NCBI GenBank assembly: GCA_001769855.1
Contig: MEPP01000019.1
Span: 1-62,713 of the forward strand
Direction: 5' to 3'
DNA length: 62,713 bases
DNA from: Bdellovibrionales bacterium GWA2_49_15
Lineage (GTDB): Bacteria; Bdellovibrionota; Bacteriovoracia; Bacteriovoracales; Bacteriovoracaceae
In this document: positions 44,375 through 53,835 of the stretch, one piece after another
How positions within the stretch are numbered: the first letter of the stretch is position 1
How the letters are laid out: every line of letters starts with the position of its first letter
Program-made: the position numbers and the translations under genes
The notes under the pieces: model-generated
Told to the model about the DNA's origin: nothing
Database searches by the model: none
The model's input: only the letters and a program-made list of their open reading frames with translations

Positions 44375-46764
44375 TAAATTCCAGGAACTGAGGTGAAATT
44401 ATTTTCATTAAAATTCACGTAAAAATTTAAGCTGTAACTTTTTTGAATTTGGGTAACGTTATACCCGAAATCAAGCTTCCAGCAACGATTGTGGGGAGTA
44501 TATCCAACCCGGTAACTCTCCTGAGTTCTTTCTTTTTTAACAATGTCATAATCAAAGCCCAGCCCCAATGTAAAAAGGTCTGAAGGCACGGTCGAACCAG
44601 AGAACGTAATATATTTATTAATCGGAGTCGTAAATGAATCATAAGTCAGGGCGGTTGCAAGAGTCGTAGACTCAAAAGTTTTATTAACAGACACACTCAT
44701 CAAATGCTGATTGTTTCGGGGATAATAGTACTCAGAGACCGAGGTTCCAAAGCTCTGACCACGCATACCGGCATTGATGGCCAAACGAGTTAAGCGATCT
44801 GTGAACTCGTCAGTCATGGCATTAAAATCCACCCCCTGGCCTATATTAAAATAGGCAACCTCGGCGTAACTAAAATTATTACGCAAGTAACGATCATCTT
44901 CAAAAGGACGATAAATTTGAGGGGACTTGCGAACCACCGAATTATTCCACTGAAACTCCAGCGTATTACTGGTGGGCAGGGCGGTGCGAGATTCTTTAAA
45001 GTTCAACTCATTTTCCCGACCACGAACGGCATCAACTCCATCAAATAAACCATTACTATTCGGTGTCCCGCTAGGTCCTTTGATCTGATTAGAAAAACGG
45101 GTATTACCCCAATTACGCTGGTTAGAAATATAATAATGCTTAAGCTTAAAACCTTGAGTATGACGGTAAGCATGCCTGGGGATTTCCACCTTATCTTTGG
45201 AAAATTCCTTTTTAAAAGGCATCATGGAGCCAATTAAATTTGGCCCATCTTTTTTGTTTGAGGAAGTCTCCTGCTTGGCTTCTCCGATAATTTGATCAGG
45301 GTTTACAACTTCCTGATAGGCCACGCCAAAATATTTTTGAAACTCAATATTGGCTTCAGTTTCATATAAAATTCCATTTTTACCAAAGCTTTGTTGCTCC
45401 AATTCAAACGGAAAATAGTATTGCTGGTACTCAAAATATGTTTTATTCGATACGGCCACCGGGCCAATTTGAGCAAGATTCCACTGCACATAGGGAGCAG
45501 CATTGAAGCGATAAGCATTTCTAATATATCGCCCCTCAAGCAAGTGATCTTGCTTGAAAAAATTCAAATCACCTTCCACACCAAGATTGGCCATGGAAAA
45601 GACGCTTCGCTTAGAATTAAAAATCTGGATGGGAACCATCGAGGCATTGACTTCAGGCATGATCTGAACCATGGAGTAATCAAACTCCTTGGGATTGTCC
45701 ACCAACATGTTTTTTTTATAGTAGCTTTGCACGCTAAACAATGAAGTTGGAAAACGTTTCTCGACAAAGATTTCACCTCCCAGTTCTCCCCCACTGACTT
45801 TATTGCCAAGAAATTGGTCATAATCACGAACAACATCAAGATCACGAACGTCATTCATATAGACATAGTGGTTTACATCGTACCCGAACGAGAAAAGATG
45901 TTCCCATTCCGAAAGATGTCTAAAATAATGCTGGCCGGTTTGCTGGTCGCTATACTCACCATCCTGATACATGCGATCCCAGGCCATAATACTGTCAAAC
46001 TCGAACCATTTCTTTTCCCCAATCATGTGCCGATACTCAAGCTCGGCCCCCGGACCTCTTTTACCCCATACGCTTGGAGTAAAGGTCAGATCCTGCTGAT
46101 CATTGATGGCCCAAAAAAAAGGTTGTTGAAAGCGGGTACCCTGATTTAAGTTGAGACCGAAGTGGGGAAACAGAAGACCAGTTTCTCTTTTCTTTTTGAT
46201 TGGTAACACAAAATAGGGAACATATAATGCAACAACACCCTTGATTTTGATTAAGGCATGTCGAATCCGAATATATTGTCCGATAGTAATGTTGACTTTT
46301 TTTCCAAAAACGCTCCATGACTCGGGACAATCACGGCATGTTGTATACTCGGCGTCTTCCCCAATTAAAACATCCTGTGAGACGCGTGAGATCTTTTTCC
46401 CCAGGACAATATAGTTATCAGAAATAATGCGGGCATTCTGAACAGTTAAATCCTGTGTAATAAAATTATAGTCAATCTGGCTGCCGTACAATGTGAATCC
46501 CGGACCTACGTAACGAACATTCCCTTCCATTTTGGTGTCACCCGTTTCCATAAACATGGTGGCCTTTTCTCCATAGATTGTTTCATTGGCGTGTGTGATA
46601 ACAACATTACCAACTGCTTCAAAAATATTTTCCTTGGTTTTGCGATAACCTTTATCGGAATAGACATTGATGTTATCCCCTAATTTAAACTCGAATGCTT
46701 CATTGGACTGAGCCAGTATAGCCTCACTGATGAAGGCCCCAAGCATCCAGGCCACGCAAAACAA
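44374..46764 (-). CDS. lptD: LPS-assembly protein LptD
   Basis: Outer-membrane translocon for lipopolysaccharide. The N-terminal OstA/LptA-like domain (DNINVYSDKGYRKTKENIFEAVGNVVI, about 25-150 of the long frame) is followed by the large LptD barrel, with CRDCPESW and the many aromatic strands. The start is uncertain: the frame is open to 46893, but 46772-46893 lies in folC. No ribosome binding site is clear; I chose TTG 46764, which gives an almost complete signal peptide; the first ATG is 46746, TTG 46833 is also possible. The frame could be read without folC overlap from 46764. Confidence 0.85.
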   Translation of the reverse strand: MFCVAWMLGAFISEAILAQSNEAFEFKLGDNINVYSDKGYRKTKENIFEAVGNVVITHANETIYGEKATMFMETGDTKMEGNVRYVGPGFTLYGSQIDYNFITQDLTVQNARIISDNYIVLGKKISRVSQDVLIGEDAEYTTCRDCPESWSVFGKKVNITIGQYIRIRHALIKIKGVVALYVPYFVLPIKKKRETGLLFPHFGLNLNQGTRFQQPFFWAINDQQDLTFTPSVWGKRGPGAELEYRHMIGEKKWFEFDSIMAWDRMYQDGEYSDQQTGQHYFRHLSEWEHLFSFGYDVNHYVYMNDVRDLDVVRDYDQFLGNKVSGGELGGEIFVEKRFPTSLFSVQSYYKKNMLVDNPKEFDYSMVQIMPEVNASMVPIQIFNSKRSVFSMANLGVEGDLNFFKQDHLLEGRYIRNAYRFNAAPYVQWNLAQIGPVAVSNKTYFEYQQYYFPFELEQQSFGKNGILYETEANIEFQKYFGVAYQEVVNPDQIIGEAKQETSSNKKDGPNLIGSMMPFKKEFSKDKVEIPRHAYRHTQGFKLKHYYISNQRNWGNTRFSNQIKGPSGTPNSNGLFDGVDAVRGRENELNFKESRTALPTSNTLEFQWNNSVVRKSPQIYRPFEDDRYLRNNFSYAEVAYFNIGQGVDFNAMTDEFTDRLTRLAINAGMRGQSFGTSVSEYYYPRNNQHLMSVSVNKTFESTTLATALTYDSFTTPINKYITFSGSTVPSDLFTLGLGFDYDIVKKERTQESYRVGYTPHNRCWKLDFGYNVTQIQKSYSLNFYVNFNENNFTSVPGI

Positions 46765-46771
46765 AGCATGG

Positions 46772-48211
46772 TTAATTTTTTTGGGAAATAAATTCTTGAA
46801 TTTTACTAATAAAATAATACGATCCGACAACAATAACGGGAGTGTTTTGATTTTCTTTTTCAATCCAATGTTGCCAGTTCTCACACCAGTCAATGGTCGT
46901 GCCCTTCCCTACGCATCCAGCTCCAGACCAGTCCTTGAGGACTGGTCGGCGTCGTCGCTCCTGCTCCTCCGTCCCTACGCATCCAGCTCCGGGACAGTCC
47001 TTAAGGACTGACGTCGCTCGGCGCTTTTGCGCCTCCGTATATTCCATAACAATGGCCTTTAATTCATTTTGAATATAGGCCTTCGCATGTTCAAAAGAGC
47101 TCACCATTATTTTTTCTAAGGAACGAATACTCAGAAGCTGGTTCAACATATAATGAATGTCAGATGAGGGCCGTTTTGAAAACGATACGAGCACACATTT
47201 TGCGCTCAAACAACCATCCCATCCTTGATCATTAACCCGACCTATTCCATCGGTTTTATCTTCCTTATTCTTCCCTAAAAAAAATGCAAGCTCTCTCATT
47301 CCTTCAACATTATGTGCACCTACAAAGATAAAGCTTTTGTCTCCTAAAGTCATCTGCTCTCGACGGGCCTGGAAGGTAGGAAAGCGAAAACTACGCTCAA
47401 AATTACTAAATTCTTGGAATAGATTTTTAGCATCAATCGCGGAATGTTTCAGAACATGGAGACCAGCAAAGGCCAGGAGGTGATTGCGCCTAAAATACGG
47501 CCATGAGGAAAAATTCTCCCACGTATTAAATAAATCCATCCAGGGAATCTGTTTTTCATCTACAAATTGCTGGACTAACTCACGACAATAATGTGAGCGA
47601 AGAGTGGACAGGAGTGGAACGGATTCTCTTGTAATACCCAATTTTTCCATCAAAATGGCGCGATAGGTATCCCCCAACAATTCCACATGATCACGCCCTA
47701 TACTTGTGAGTAGGCATACAGATGGGCCGAGCACATTAATAGCATCCAAACGCCCCCCCACTCCCACTTCCAAAATCAAAACACCAGGGGATAACTCGGA
47801 GGCCCATTGGCAAAAAACATAAAAAAGAAATTCATAGTAAGACAAACACTTTAATTGATCGCCCAGCTCTCTCGTGGCCTCGACCATTTGCTTCCATAAT
47901 TCAGACTCTGTGATGGGCCCTGCGTGGGATTGAAAACGCTCACGCACCGATAAAATATGGGGTGAGGTCCACATGAGAGATTCAATTCCCTCCTTCCGAC
48001 ATAAAAAATGTGTGGTATGTGCCGTCTCTCCTTTCCCGTTTGTACCGGCAATCGAGATAATCTTGACTCCCTTCTGCTTAAAAAGAATTTGAAATTTCGA
48101 AAAAAGTTTTTTTAATTCCTCAAAAGGCAGTTTGGGTGCAAATTTTTCAGAACCAAAATTTTTTTCTAGAAACTGGGTGATTTGAGACTCTTGGAGACCC
48201 ATTAATGACAT
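46772..48211 (-). CDS. folC: Folylpolyglutamate synthase with in-frame repeat insertion
   Basis: 479 residues. P-loop GTNGKGE (near 57), LEVGVGGRLDA and the later GAHNVEGM of the Mur-ligase-like fold match FolC/dihydrofolate synthase, which adds glutamates to folates. About residues 390-435 (KDCPGAGCVG ... KDWSGAGCVG) are encoded by a tandem 66-bp palindromic repeat that interrupts the C-terminal domain (46906-47037). The gene follows accD by 9 bp, a common pairing. FolC is likely functional because the insertion keeps frame and sits between conserved segments. Confidence 0.88.
   Translation of the reverse strand: MSLMGLQESQITQFLEKNFGSEKFAPKLPFEELKKLFSKFQILFKQKGVKIISIAGTNGKGETAHTTHFLCRKEGIESLMWTSPHILSVRERFQSHAGPITESELWKQMVEATRELGDQLKCLSYYEFLFYVFCQWASELSPGVLILEVGVGGRLDAINVLGPSVCLLTSIGRDHVELLGDTYRAILMEKLGITRESVPLLSTLRSHYCRELVQQFVDEKQIPWMDLFNTWENFSSWPYFRRNHLLAFAGLHVLKHSAIDAKNLFQEFSNFERSFRFPTFQARREQMTLGDKSFIFVGAHNVEGMRELAFFLGKNKEDKTDGIGRVNDQGWDGCLSAKCVLVSFSKRPSSDIHYMLNQLLSIRSLEKIMVSSFEHAKAYIQNELKAIVMEYTEAQKRRATSVLKDCPGAGCVGTEEQERRRRPVLKDWSGAGCVGKGTTIDWCENWQHWIEKENQNTPVIVVGSYYFISKIQEFISQKN
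46906..47037 (-). repeat. Tandem 66-bp palindromic repeat inside folC
   Basis: Two copies of 66 bp (46906-46971 and 46972-47037), both beginning tccctacgcatccagctcc and ending cctccg. Each contains a palindrome: ccagtccttgaggactgg (46928-46945) and cagtccttaaggactg (46995-47010). The period is a multiple of three, so 22 residues are added per copy without breaking the frame. This resembles the palindromic elements that insert into protein genes in Rickettsia. No other copy was noticed in the window. Confidence 0.75.
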
Positions 48212-48220
48212 TGATTGTAC

Positions 48221-49066
48221 CTAGGCAAGCATGTTCACGAAAAAACTAAGCTCATCGCGCAGTTTATGTCGATGCAAAATGGCATCAATGAGGCCCTTTT
48301 CCAATAGAAACTCGGAACGCTGAAAGCCCTCGGGCAAGGTCTGACGAAGAGACTGCTCAATGACCCGTGGGCCTGCGAACCCTACGAGTGCCTTGGGTTC
48401 GGCCAGAATCACATCTCCCAACAACGCGTAACTCGCCGCCACCCCCCCGGTGGTCGGGTCTGTCAGCACAGAGATATATGGAACTCCTGCATCTCGAAGA
48501 CGCGATAACGCGCCTGCAGTCTTAGCCATTTGCATCAGTGAAAGAATACCTTCCTGCATCCGGGCCCCCCCCGAGCAAGAAACAATCACAAGGGGACGCT
48601 TCATCGAAAGCGCCATATCAGCTGCCATCGCCACTTTCTCACCGGTGACAACTCCCATGGAACCGCCCATGAATTTAAAATCCATCACGATGAGAACCAC
48701 GGGTGCCGTTTTAATCTTGGCCAAACCAAATAGGGTGCCATCGCGGCGACCGGTCTTATTTTCAACTTCTAAAAGACGCTCCTTGTAGGGCTTCTTATCC
48801 TCAAAGCACAGTGGGTCTGAAGAACCCATCTCGCCCTCTAGTTCTTGATAACTTCCAGGATCAACCAACATGTTGATTCGTTCGTCGGCCGAAAGACGAT
48901 AATGGTGCTGGCAAAATGGACAGACCTGAAAGTTATCTTCCATACGAGATGTTTGCACGATCTCCTGACAGGCAGTGCATTTCTGCCAGAGCCCGCTGGG
49001 GATATCGTTTCCAACCTTTCGCGTCGCCTTCAGCTTCGGGCTTTTGATTGCATCAAACCACGGCAT
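48221..49066 (-). CDS. accD: Acetyl-CoA carboxylase carboxyltransferase subunit beta
   Basis: 281 residues from the ATG at 49066, chosen because MPWFD is the family N-terminus and AGGA lies upstream (an in-frame start at 49090 has no ribosome binding site). A four-Cys zinc ribbon (CTACQEIV and CPFCQHH, about 30-55) precedes the crotonase-like carboxyltransferase domain (CSGGARMQEG, ISVLTDPTTGGVAASYA). It makes malonyl-CoA with AccA. First gene of the minus-strand cluster. Confidence 0.95.
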   Translation of the reverse strand: MPWFDAIKSPKLKATRKVGNDIPSGLWQKCTACQEIVQTSRMEDNFQVCPFCQHHYRLSADERINMLVDPGSYQELEGEMGSSDPLCFEDKKPYKERLLEVENKTGRRDGTLFGLAKIKTAPVVLIVMDFKFMGGSMGVVTGEKVAMAADMALSMKRPLVIVSCSGGARMQEGILSLMQMAKTAGALSRLRDAGVPYISVLTDPTTGGVAASYALLGDVILAEPKALVGFAGPRVIEQSLRQTLPEGFQRSEFLLEKGLIDAILHRHKLRDELSFFVNMLA

Positions 49067-49328
49067 GGGTCCATCCTGACAAGAATCCATAAATAATAAT
49101 GAGTTATCTAATCTGCCTCAGCCGCACACAGAAATCAAGGGCCAAATCTTATGCCTCAAATTGTGGGCAGTGATAAACGTTCGCCGGCAACTGTAGATTC
49201 AATAAAAATACTAAAATTTCCGATCAGTTATCCGGGTATTGGCGTCAGTGAAAGATTTTTTTCTTTGAGAAAAAATAGACCTACGGAATGATATGGTTGG
49301 GGACATTGAAAAAGGAAAAAAGACAATT

Positions 49329-52300
49329 ATGTATAGGCGTATAGGCCAATTCATGTCCTTGTCAATTTTCAGTCTTCTTTTTTTCATCTTATCAATCAGA
49401 GTTGTCGGTGCCGTTGTGCCTGAAGCGGCCGATGGGGCCAGCATAATCCCAACTGATTTAGCATTTGAAAGGCCCAACGACGCTCAAATAGCAGCGTTGA
49501 TGGCCGACACAACTCTCGATTCTGAGCATAAACGCAAATTGCTGGCCTGCCTGTCGGACCTGGAAAAAAAGATCAGAGAGCTTATGCGACAACCCCAGGC
49601 CAAGCTCGATGAGCTTCTCCAGGCCCAAGCCGACATGGCATTGCTCAAAGTGGCAAAGGCCTTCTTAACAATGCAAAAAATTGAGAAAAAGTATTCAAAC
49701 GAGCAGCGAGATCGCATGTTGAGGGATATCGGTAGCGGAATCGGCAGTGGGACGGGAAGTGGCCCAGGTACCTCCCGTTATTATGCGGAATCTCTGGATA
49801 GTTTCTATCAGTACATTAGCCTCTCAGATCAAACAAATGAGTTTACCTCTGCTCCGGCACAGGCAACATTGCTTGATGCTCTGGAAAAATTTTCAAAAAA
49901 ACGGCTTGTTGGAACGGAAAGAAGTCAGTTCGCCATTACCCCGACAGATAAGTATATTATTAAGAATCTCTATAGCAAGTATCAGCCGACCAATCTTCCT
50001 GCTGGAGAAACCAATTTATTTGAAACGATCTTCAATCAACTGGGCAGAAATTTTAAAACCCGCGATTTAGGAGAGAGTGACCGTCTCTCGCTTCAGTCTC
50101 AAATGACCTGCTCCAACCGATGCACCAAGAAAGGGGCCCTCACGCGATATACTGAAGCAAAGGCCGCCTTCGTTAAGCACATGAAGGATGAGTTGAAAAA
50201 ATTTCTCCTTGATCCTGCCCAAAACCATAACTGCAGTGATTTCTATGACCCCGCCACTCTAAAGATGAAGGCCCAGTATCGTCCTTATGAATCATACATG
50301 TGTTCGACTGGTGGATTTATGCGAGGTCTTACCGACACGACTCCCTTTCAAAATATTGAAAATCTACTCAACTTTATGTCACCCGATCGCTCTAATCTTG
50401 CACCTATTAATCCTCAGATGCATGCCCGACGAATGTTTCATAATCTTTTAAGTTGTCGACTTAAGAAAAAGCCGGCGCCCAGCACTGACTGGGAGGCCGA
50501 GTTGGAACTCTATATGGAGCACCTCCATGGCTCTAATGAAGCCGACACTAACTGGTTTATCAATACCGGAAAACCTCCCACGACTAACGGCACCTATAAT
50601 AGCTGCGAAAGAGCAGGACCGTCCTACGGAGGTTATTCTGCTTCGACTTTTGCCACCTCAGAACGATGCATCGACCGCCCAGTCCATCACAGTACTGGTG
50701 GCGTAAAACATGAGGCCGTGATCAGAGTGACAGTGAACCTTGGGGACACACGTCAGGATTCTGTTATTCTACGTGGCACAGCAGAACCGAGAGGGACCCT
50801 GGGCGTAACCATCAGACCAAGGCCACCCAGCGGTGGCTTGCCGACTCCGAGAGTGGAAGGAACTGATGCCAATGGAGGAGTCGCCGAGAGTGATGTGAGC
50901 ACCAGAACGCTCTCCTTATCAGGATGTACGAACCGCGCCAGCTACGACGGTTCAGGCTCAGGTTCAGGCGCTGCCAATATTTCAGGCATTGAAATCATCG
51001 ATCAAAATACCGCCCCTGTCGCAGGCGTCGGTCTGCGTCCGGAAACCCTCGTCCTTCAGGCCAGAACCATACCCGCGCTCACAGGCGGGCGTTATCGCTG
51101 GTCCTGTGATCCCGCTATACCTGGAAAATCCGCAAGTGAACAGGCCGAAATTTGCAACAAAGTTTCTAAATATCATGAGAGCAACGCAACCTTTCCGCGA
51201 ATCGATGTCGATTATACGGTGAAGGTGCAATATAGCTCATCGGTGCAGCGACCAGAAGCCCCTACGGCCACTAAGCTCATCCCGAAGCGAAAACCTCTTA
51301 CCTTTGAATTTCAGATTATTCCAGAAAGATCAAATGCCACGCAAACCACGGTCAAGTTGGTTTATACAGGCGAAGAAGACAGGGCCGCCATTATTGATCA
51401 CGGCACGCTTCGTTGGAAAACTTGTCCAACGGTCGCCGGTCATCCGGCCATAGCCCTTTGCGGACCGGGCAAACCGATTGCCCTCGATACTGAATATACC
51501 TTTCCCTTTACTGCAGACTCATATCGCATTGAAGCTGAGTGGAAGTGGTCGCCTAATTGGCCCCCAGTCGTGACCCCGAAGGAGATCGGCCGCACCGAAA
51601 TTGGAGTGCATCTTGCTGAAGTTTCCCACAACGCTGATGCATTCATTTTCCGTCCAACGGTGAATGCCCCCACCTCGGGCGATGTACCTGACAATTCCAG
51701 GGCCGCCATCACAAGCCGCTTAAAATGGACTTGCACCCTCGTTGGCTCGACAACAATTCCGCTCCCTGGGCTTTGCAACAACCAAACCGCCAGTGTTTCC
51801 AGCGACACTACCTTTCCACGACTGGCGCAATCCTATACCGTTACGGCCGTCACGACCAAGAAGATTGGCAGCGCCGATCATCCAATTAGAAGTGAGTCGT
51901 TGCCTGTACCGGCCAAAGATGCACCAGTCTATGGCATGCCAATTCTTGAAATTGAACAACAAAACCACCCGACAGATAATGCGAATAAGTCCCAGGTAAA
52001 GGCCACCATTAGAAGCAGCACAGACGCCCCGCTGCCGACTGGATATTCCTTAACTTGGCTTTGTGCCCCCGTACAACCCGGTTGCTCCGGAGCAATCAGT
52101 TCGGGCGTATTTAAAAATTTTACCAGAACCACCGGAAGCGGTTTTGACGTCAAGGCCATCTACACACACGCCTCACTCCCCTCCGGTCTTGAAAGATATG
52201 TCCACGTGGAAGGCAAGGCCGCCCCAGCAACGCCAGATTTTGCTGTTGCCCGCGTGAGAATAACAGCAGATTCGGGCTCAGGCTCGGGCTCAGGCTCAGG

Positions 52301-52994
52301 CTCAGGCTCACCAAGCTATTTCACCGTAAAAGCGAACTTAACCTTCACTCCCCCCACAGGAAAAGCGAAGCATCCACGTGTAAGCTTTAAGTGGATGTGC
52401 GTAGCAGACAGGCCCGGTTGCATTGCCACGGATATAATGGGCGACGAAGGGAGCAAACAGTTTGAAATGGATGCTCGTGGTTCTTATGATGTTAAGGCCG
52501 TTTACGTAGAAACCGATGGGCCTGGTGATACGGCCGTCTATACAATTCCTCAAAAACCTGCTCCCCCCACGCCCGCTCCGACTCCAGTAGCGGCAACATA
52601 TAGTCTCAACGTGTCCGATGACGACGGAGAAAAACCTAAAGCAAAATTTGAGGCCCATGTGTTTAAAAATAACGAATCAGCTGATGTCCGCGATGAAGGT
52701 ACAATTGAGTGGACTTACAAATCGCCAAGTGGCACTGAAATTAAGAGTACCGGAATTTCGATTGAGGCGGAACGTGGCACTGACAACATCACTGGAAAGG
52801 CAGTATTTAAAATAGGCACGGAAGAAAAGGCTTCAGCCGACTTTGTTATTAAAAAGAAGAAAGCTGCCACCCCGGGTGATGAGCCGGGACTTGATCCATT
52901 GCCGGAAATCCCTCTTTCTCCTCCCCCAGGACGTTTTACACCAATCATCCTGCCCCCCATGCCTGGAATGTTCATTACACCTGGATTTGATTGA
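49329..52994 (+). CDS. Large secreted Ig-like protein with Gly-Ser linkers
   Basis: About 1,221 residues from the ATG at 49329, just before a signal peptide (LSIFSLLFFILSIRVVGA); an ATG at 49293 is possible. Helical N-terminal domain, a linker (GSGIGSGTGSGPG), a Cys-containing domain (nt 50100-50700, many C and YM.S motifs), several Ig-like beta domains (nt 50700-52860), a (GS)n linker from a hexanucleotide repeat (52275-52310) and a Pro-rich C-terminus. No family recognised. Likely surface or secreted. It is flanked by opposite-strand genes, hence monocistronic. Confidence 0.7.
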   Translation: MYRRIGQFMSLSIFSLLFFILSIRVVGAVVPEAADGASIIPTDLAFERPNDAQIAALMADTTLDSEHKRKLLACLSDLEKKIRELMRQPQAKLDELLQAQADMALLKVAKAFLTMQKIEKKYSNEQRDRMLRDIGSGIGSGTGSGPGTSRYYAESLDSFYQYISLSDQTNEFTSAPAQATLLDALEKFSKKRLVGTERSQFAITPTDKYIIKNLYSKYQPTNLPAGETNLFETIFNQLGRNFKTRDLGESDRLSLQSQMTCSNRCTKKGALTRYTEAKAAFVKHMKDELKKFLLDPAQNHNCSDFYDPATLKMKAQYRPYESYMCSTGGFMRGLTDTTPFQNIENLLNFMSPDRSNLAPINPQMHARRMFHNLLSCRLKKKPAPSTDWEAELELYMEHLHGSNEADTNWFINTGKPPTTNGTYNSCERAGPSYGGYSASTFATSERCIDRPVHHSTGGVKHEAVIRVTVNLGDTRQDSVILRGTAEPRGTLGVTIRPRPPSGGLPTPRVEGTDANGGVAESDVSTRTLSLSGCTNRASYDGSGSGSGAANISGIEIIDQNTAPVAGVGLRPETLVLQARTIPALTGGRYRWSCDPAIPGKSASEQAEICNKVSKYHESNATFPRIDVDYTVKVQYSSSVQRPEAPTATKLIPKRKPLTFEFQIIPERSNATQTTVKLVYTGEEDRAAIIDHGTLRWKTCPTVAGHPAIALCGPGKPIALDTEYTFPFTADSYRIEAEWKWSPNWPPVVTPKEIGRTEIGVHLAEVSHNADAFIFRPTVNAPTSGDVPDNSRAAITSRLKWTCTLVGSTTIPLPGLCNNQTASVSSDTTFPRLAQSYTVTAVTTKKIGSADHPIRSESLPVPAKDAPVYGMPILEIEQQNHPTDNANKSQVKATIRSSTDAPLPTGYSLTWLCAPVQPGCSGAISSGVFKNFTRTTGSGFDVKAIYTHASLPSGLERYVHVEGKAAPATPDFAVARVRITADSGSGSGSGSGSGSPSYFTVKANLTFTPPTGKAKHPRVSFKWMCVADRPGCIATDIMGDEGSKQFEMDARGSYDVKAVYVETDGPGDTAVYTIPQKPAPPTPAPTPVAATYSLNVSDDDGEKPKAKFEAHVFKNNESADVRDEGTIEWTYKSPSGTEIKSTGISIEAERGTDNITGKAVFKIGTEEKASADFVIKKKKAATPGDEPGLDPLPEIPLSPPPGRFTPIILPPMPGMFITPGFD
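52275..52310 (+). repeat. Six tandem ggctca hexanucleotides
   Basis: Six copies of ggctc(a/g) in frame, encoding alternating Gly-Ser. Related but shorter runs are at 50951 and in the linker near 49731. Since 6 is a multiple of 3, copy changes alter linker length, not the frame. Confidence 0.85.
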
Positions 52995-53007
52995 TTATTC
53001 TGTAAGA

Positions 53008-53772
53008 TTAGAACACGTAGGAAGTATCGTCGGTTCCCATGATACTGATGCGATCATTTCCCAAGGCCTCGATCTCCTGAAAAAGCTGTGCCTGATAATT
53101 GGGTTTCAAGTGGCCTAAGAAAATCGGTATATCCTTCGGCATCTTTGCAATCTCAGCATCAATCGTCATGGGAGTGTGGTGCTTGGAATCATGGGCCACC
53201 TTACTAAAAGCATTCGGGAAACTAACTTCAGTAAAAATAGCTTTGAGATTTTTATAAGTCTTGGCAACTTCCCAGATACGCTCTGTTGGCCCGGTATCCT
53301 GGGTAAATAAAACCGATCGTCCTTTCCTCTCAATAATAAACCCGAAGGCCCCACCAAAGTGGTTCACGTGAATGGGAAAAATTTTATAATCATCCAGCAT
53401 CAAAGGAGCTTCCGGCTGGATCTCATGAAATCGTAACGTCGGATTTTTCTCATTTGGCAGCTTGGAAAAATCCGGCCAGATGATGTCATTGATCAAGTGC
53501 TTTCGAATGGCATCAATCACTTCAGTGTTGGAATAAATTTCGAAAGGTCGATTCTTCATCCCAAAACAATTATCCGCCAGAAAGGCCAGCTCGTTGATGT
53601 GATCAAGATGGGGATGTGAGACCAAAATATTATCAATTTGTAACTGCTCGTCGATGAGGAGACCGGTCGCAACACTTCCAGCATCAATCAAAAGTTTTCC
53701 ATCAATGAGATAGGAGGTTGCTCTAAACCCAGGACAAACACCACCATGGCCACCGATAATTCGAACAATCAT
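53008..53772 (-). CDS. Class II 3',5'-cyclic-nucleotide phosphodiesterase (metallo-beta-lactamase fold)
   Basis: 254 residues. SHPHLDHINEL (near 52) is the class II PDE signature HxHLDH; later HVNHF, FTQDTGP and FLGHLKPNY complete the metal site. It probably hydrolyses cAMP or cGMP in the cytosol. It sits next to an HD-GYP gene, so two second-messenger hydrolases adjoin. Confidence 0.8.
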   Translation of the reverse strand: MIVRIIGGHGGVCPGFRATSYLIDGKLLIDAGSVATGLLIDEQLQIDNILVSHPHLDHINELAFLADNCFGMKNRPFEIYSNTEVIDAIRKHLINDIIWPDFSKLPNEKNPTLRFHEIQPEAPLMLDDYKIFPIHVNHFGGAFGFIIERKGRSVLFTQDTGPTERIWEVAKTYKNLKAIFTEVSFPNAFSKVAHDSKHHTPMTIDAEIAKMPKDIPIFLGHLKPNYQAQLFQEIEALGNDRISIMGTDDTSYVF

Positions 53773-53835
53773 TTATCTTCCCAATCATGCACAGTCACAA
53801 GAAAGTGCGCTAACAAACAATGCCATAATTGTATT

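Noticed and set aside
52275..52310. Phase-variable switch
   Set aside because: The unit is six bases, so copy changes keep the frame and cannot switch the gene off.
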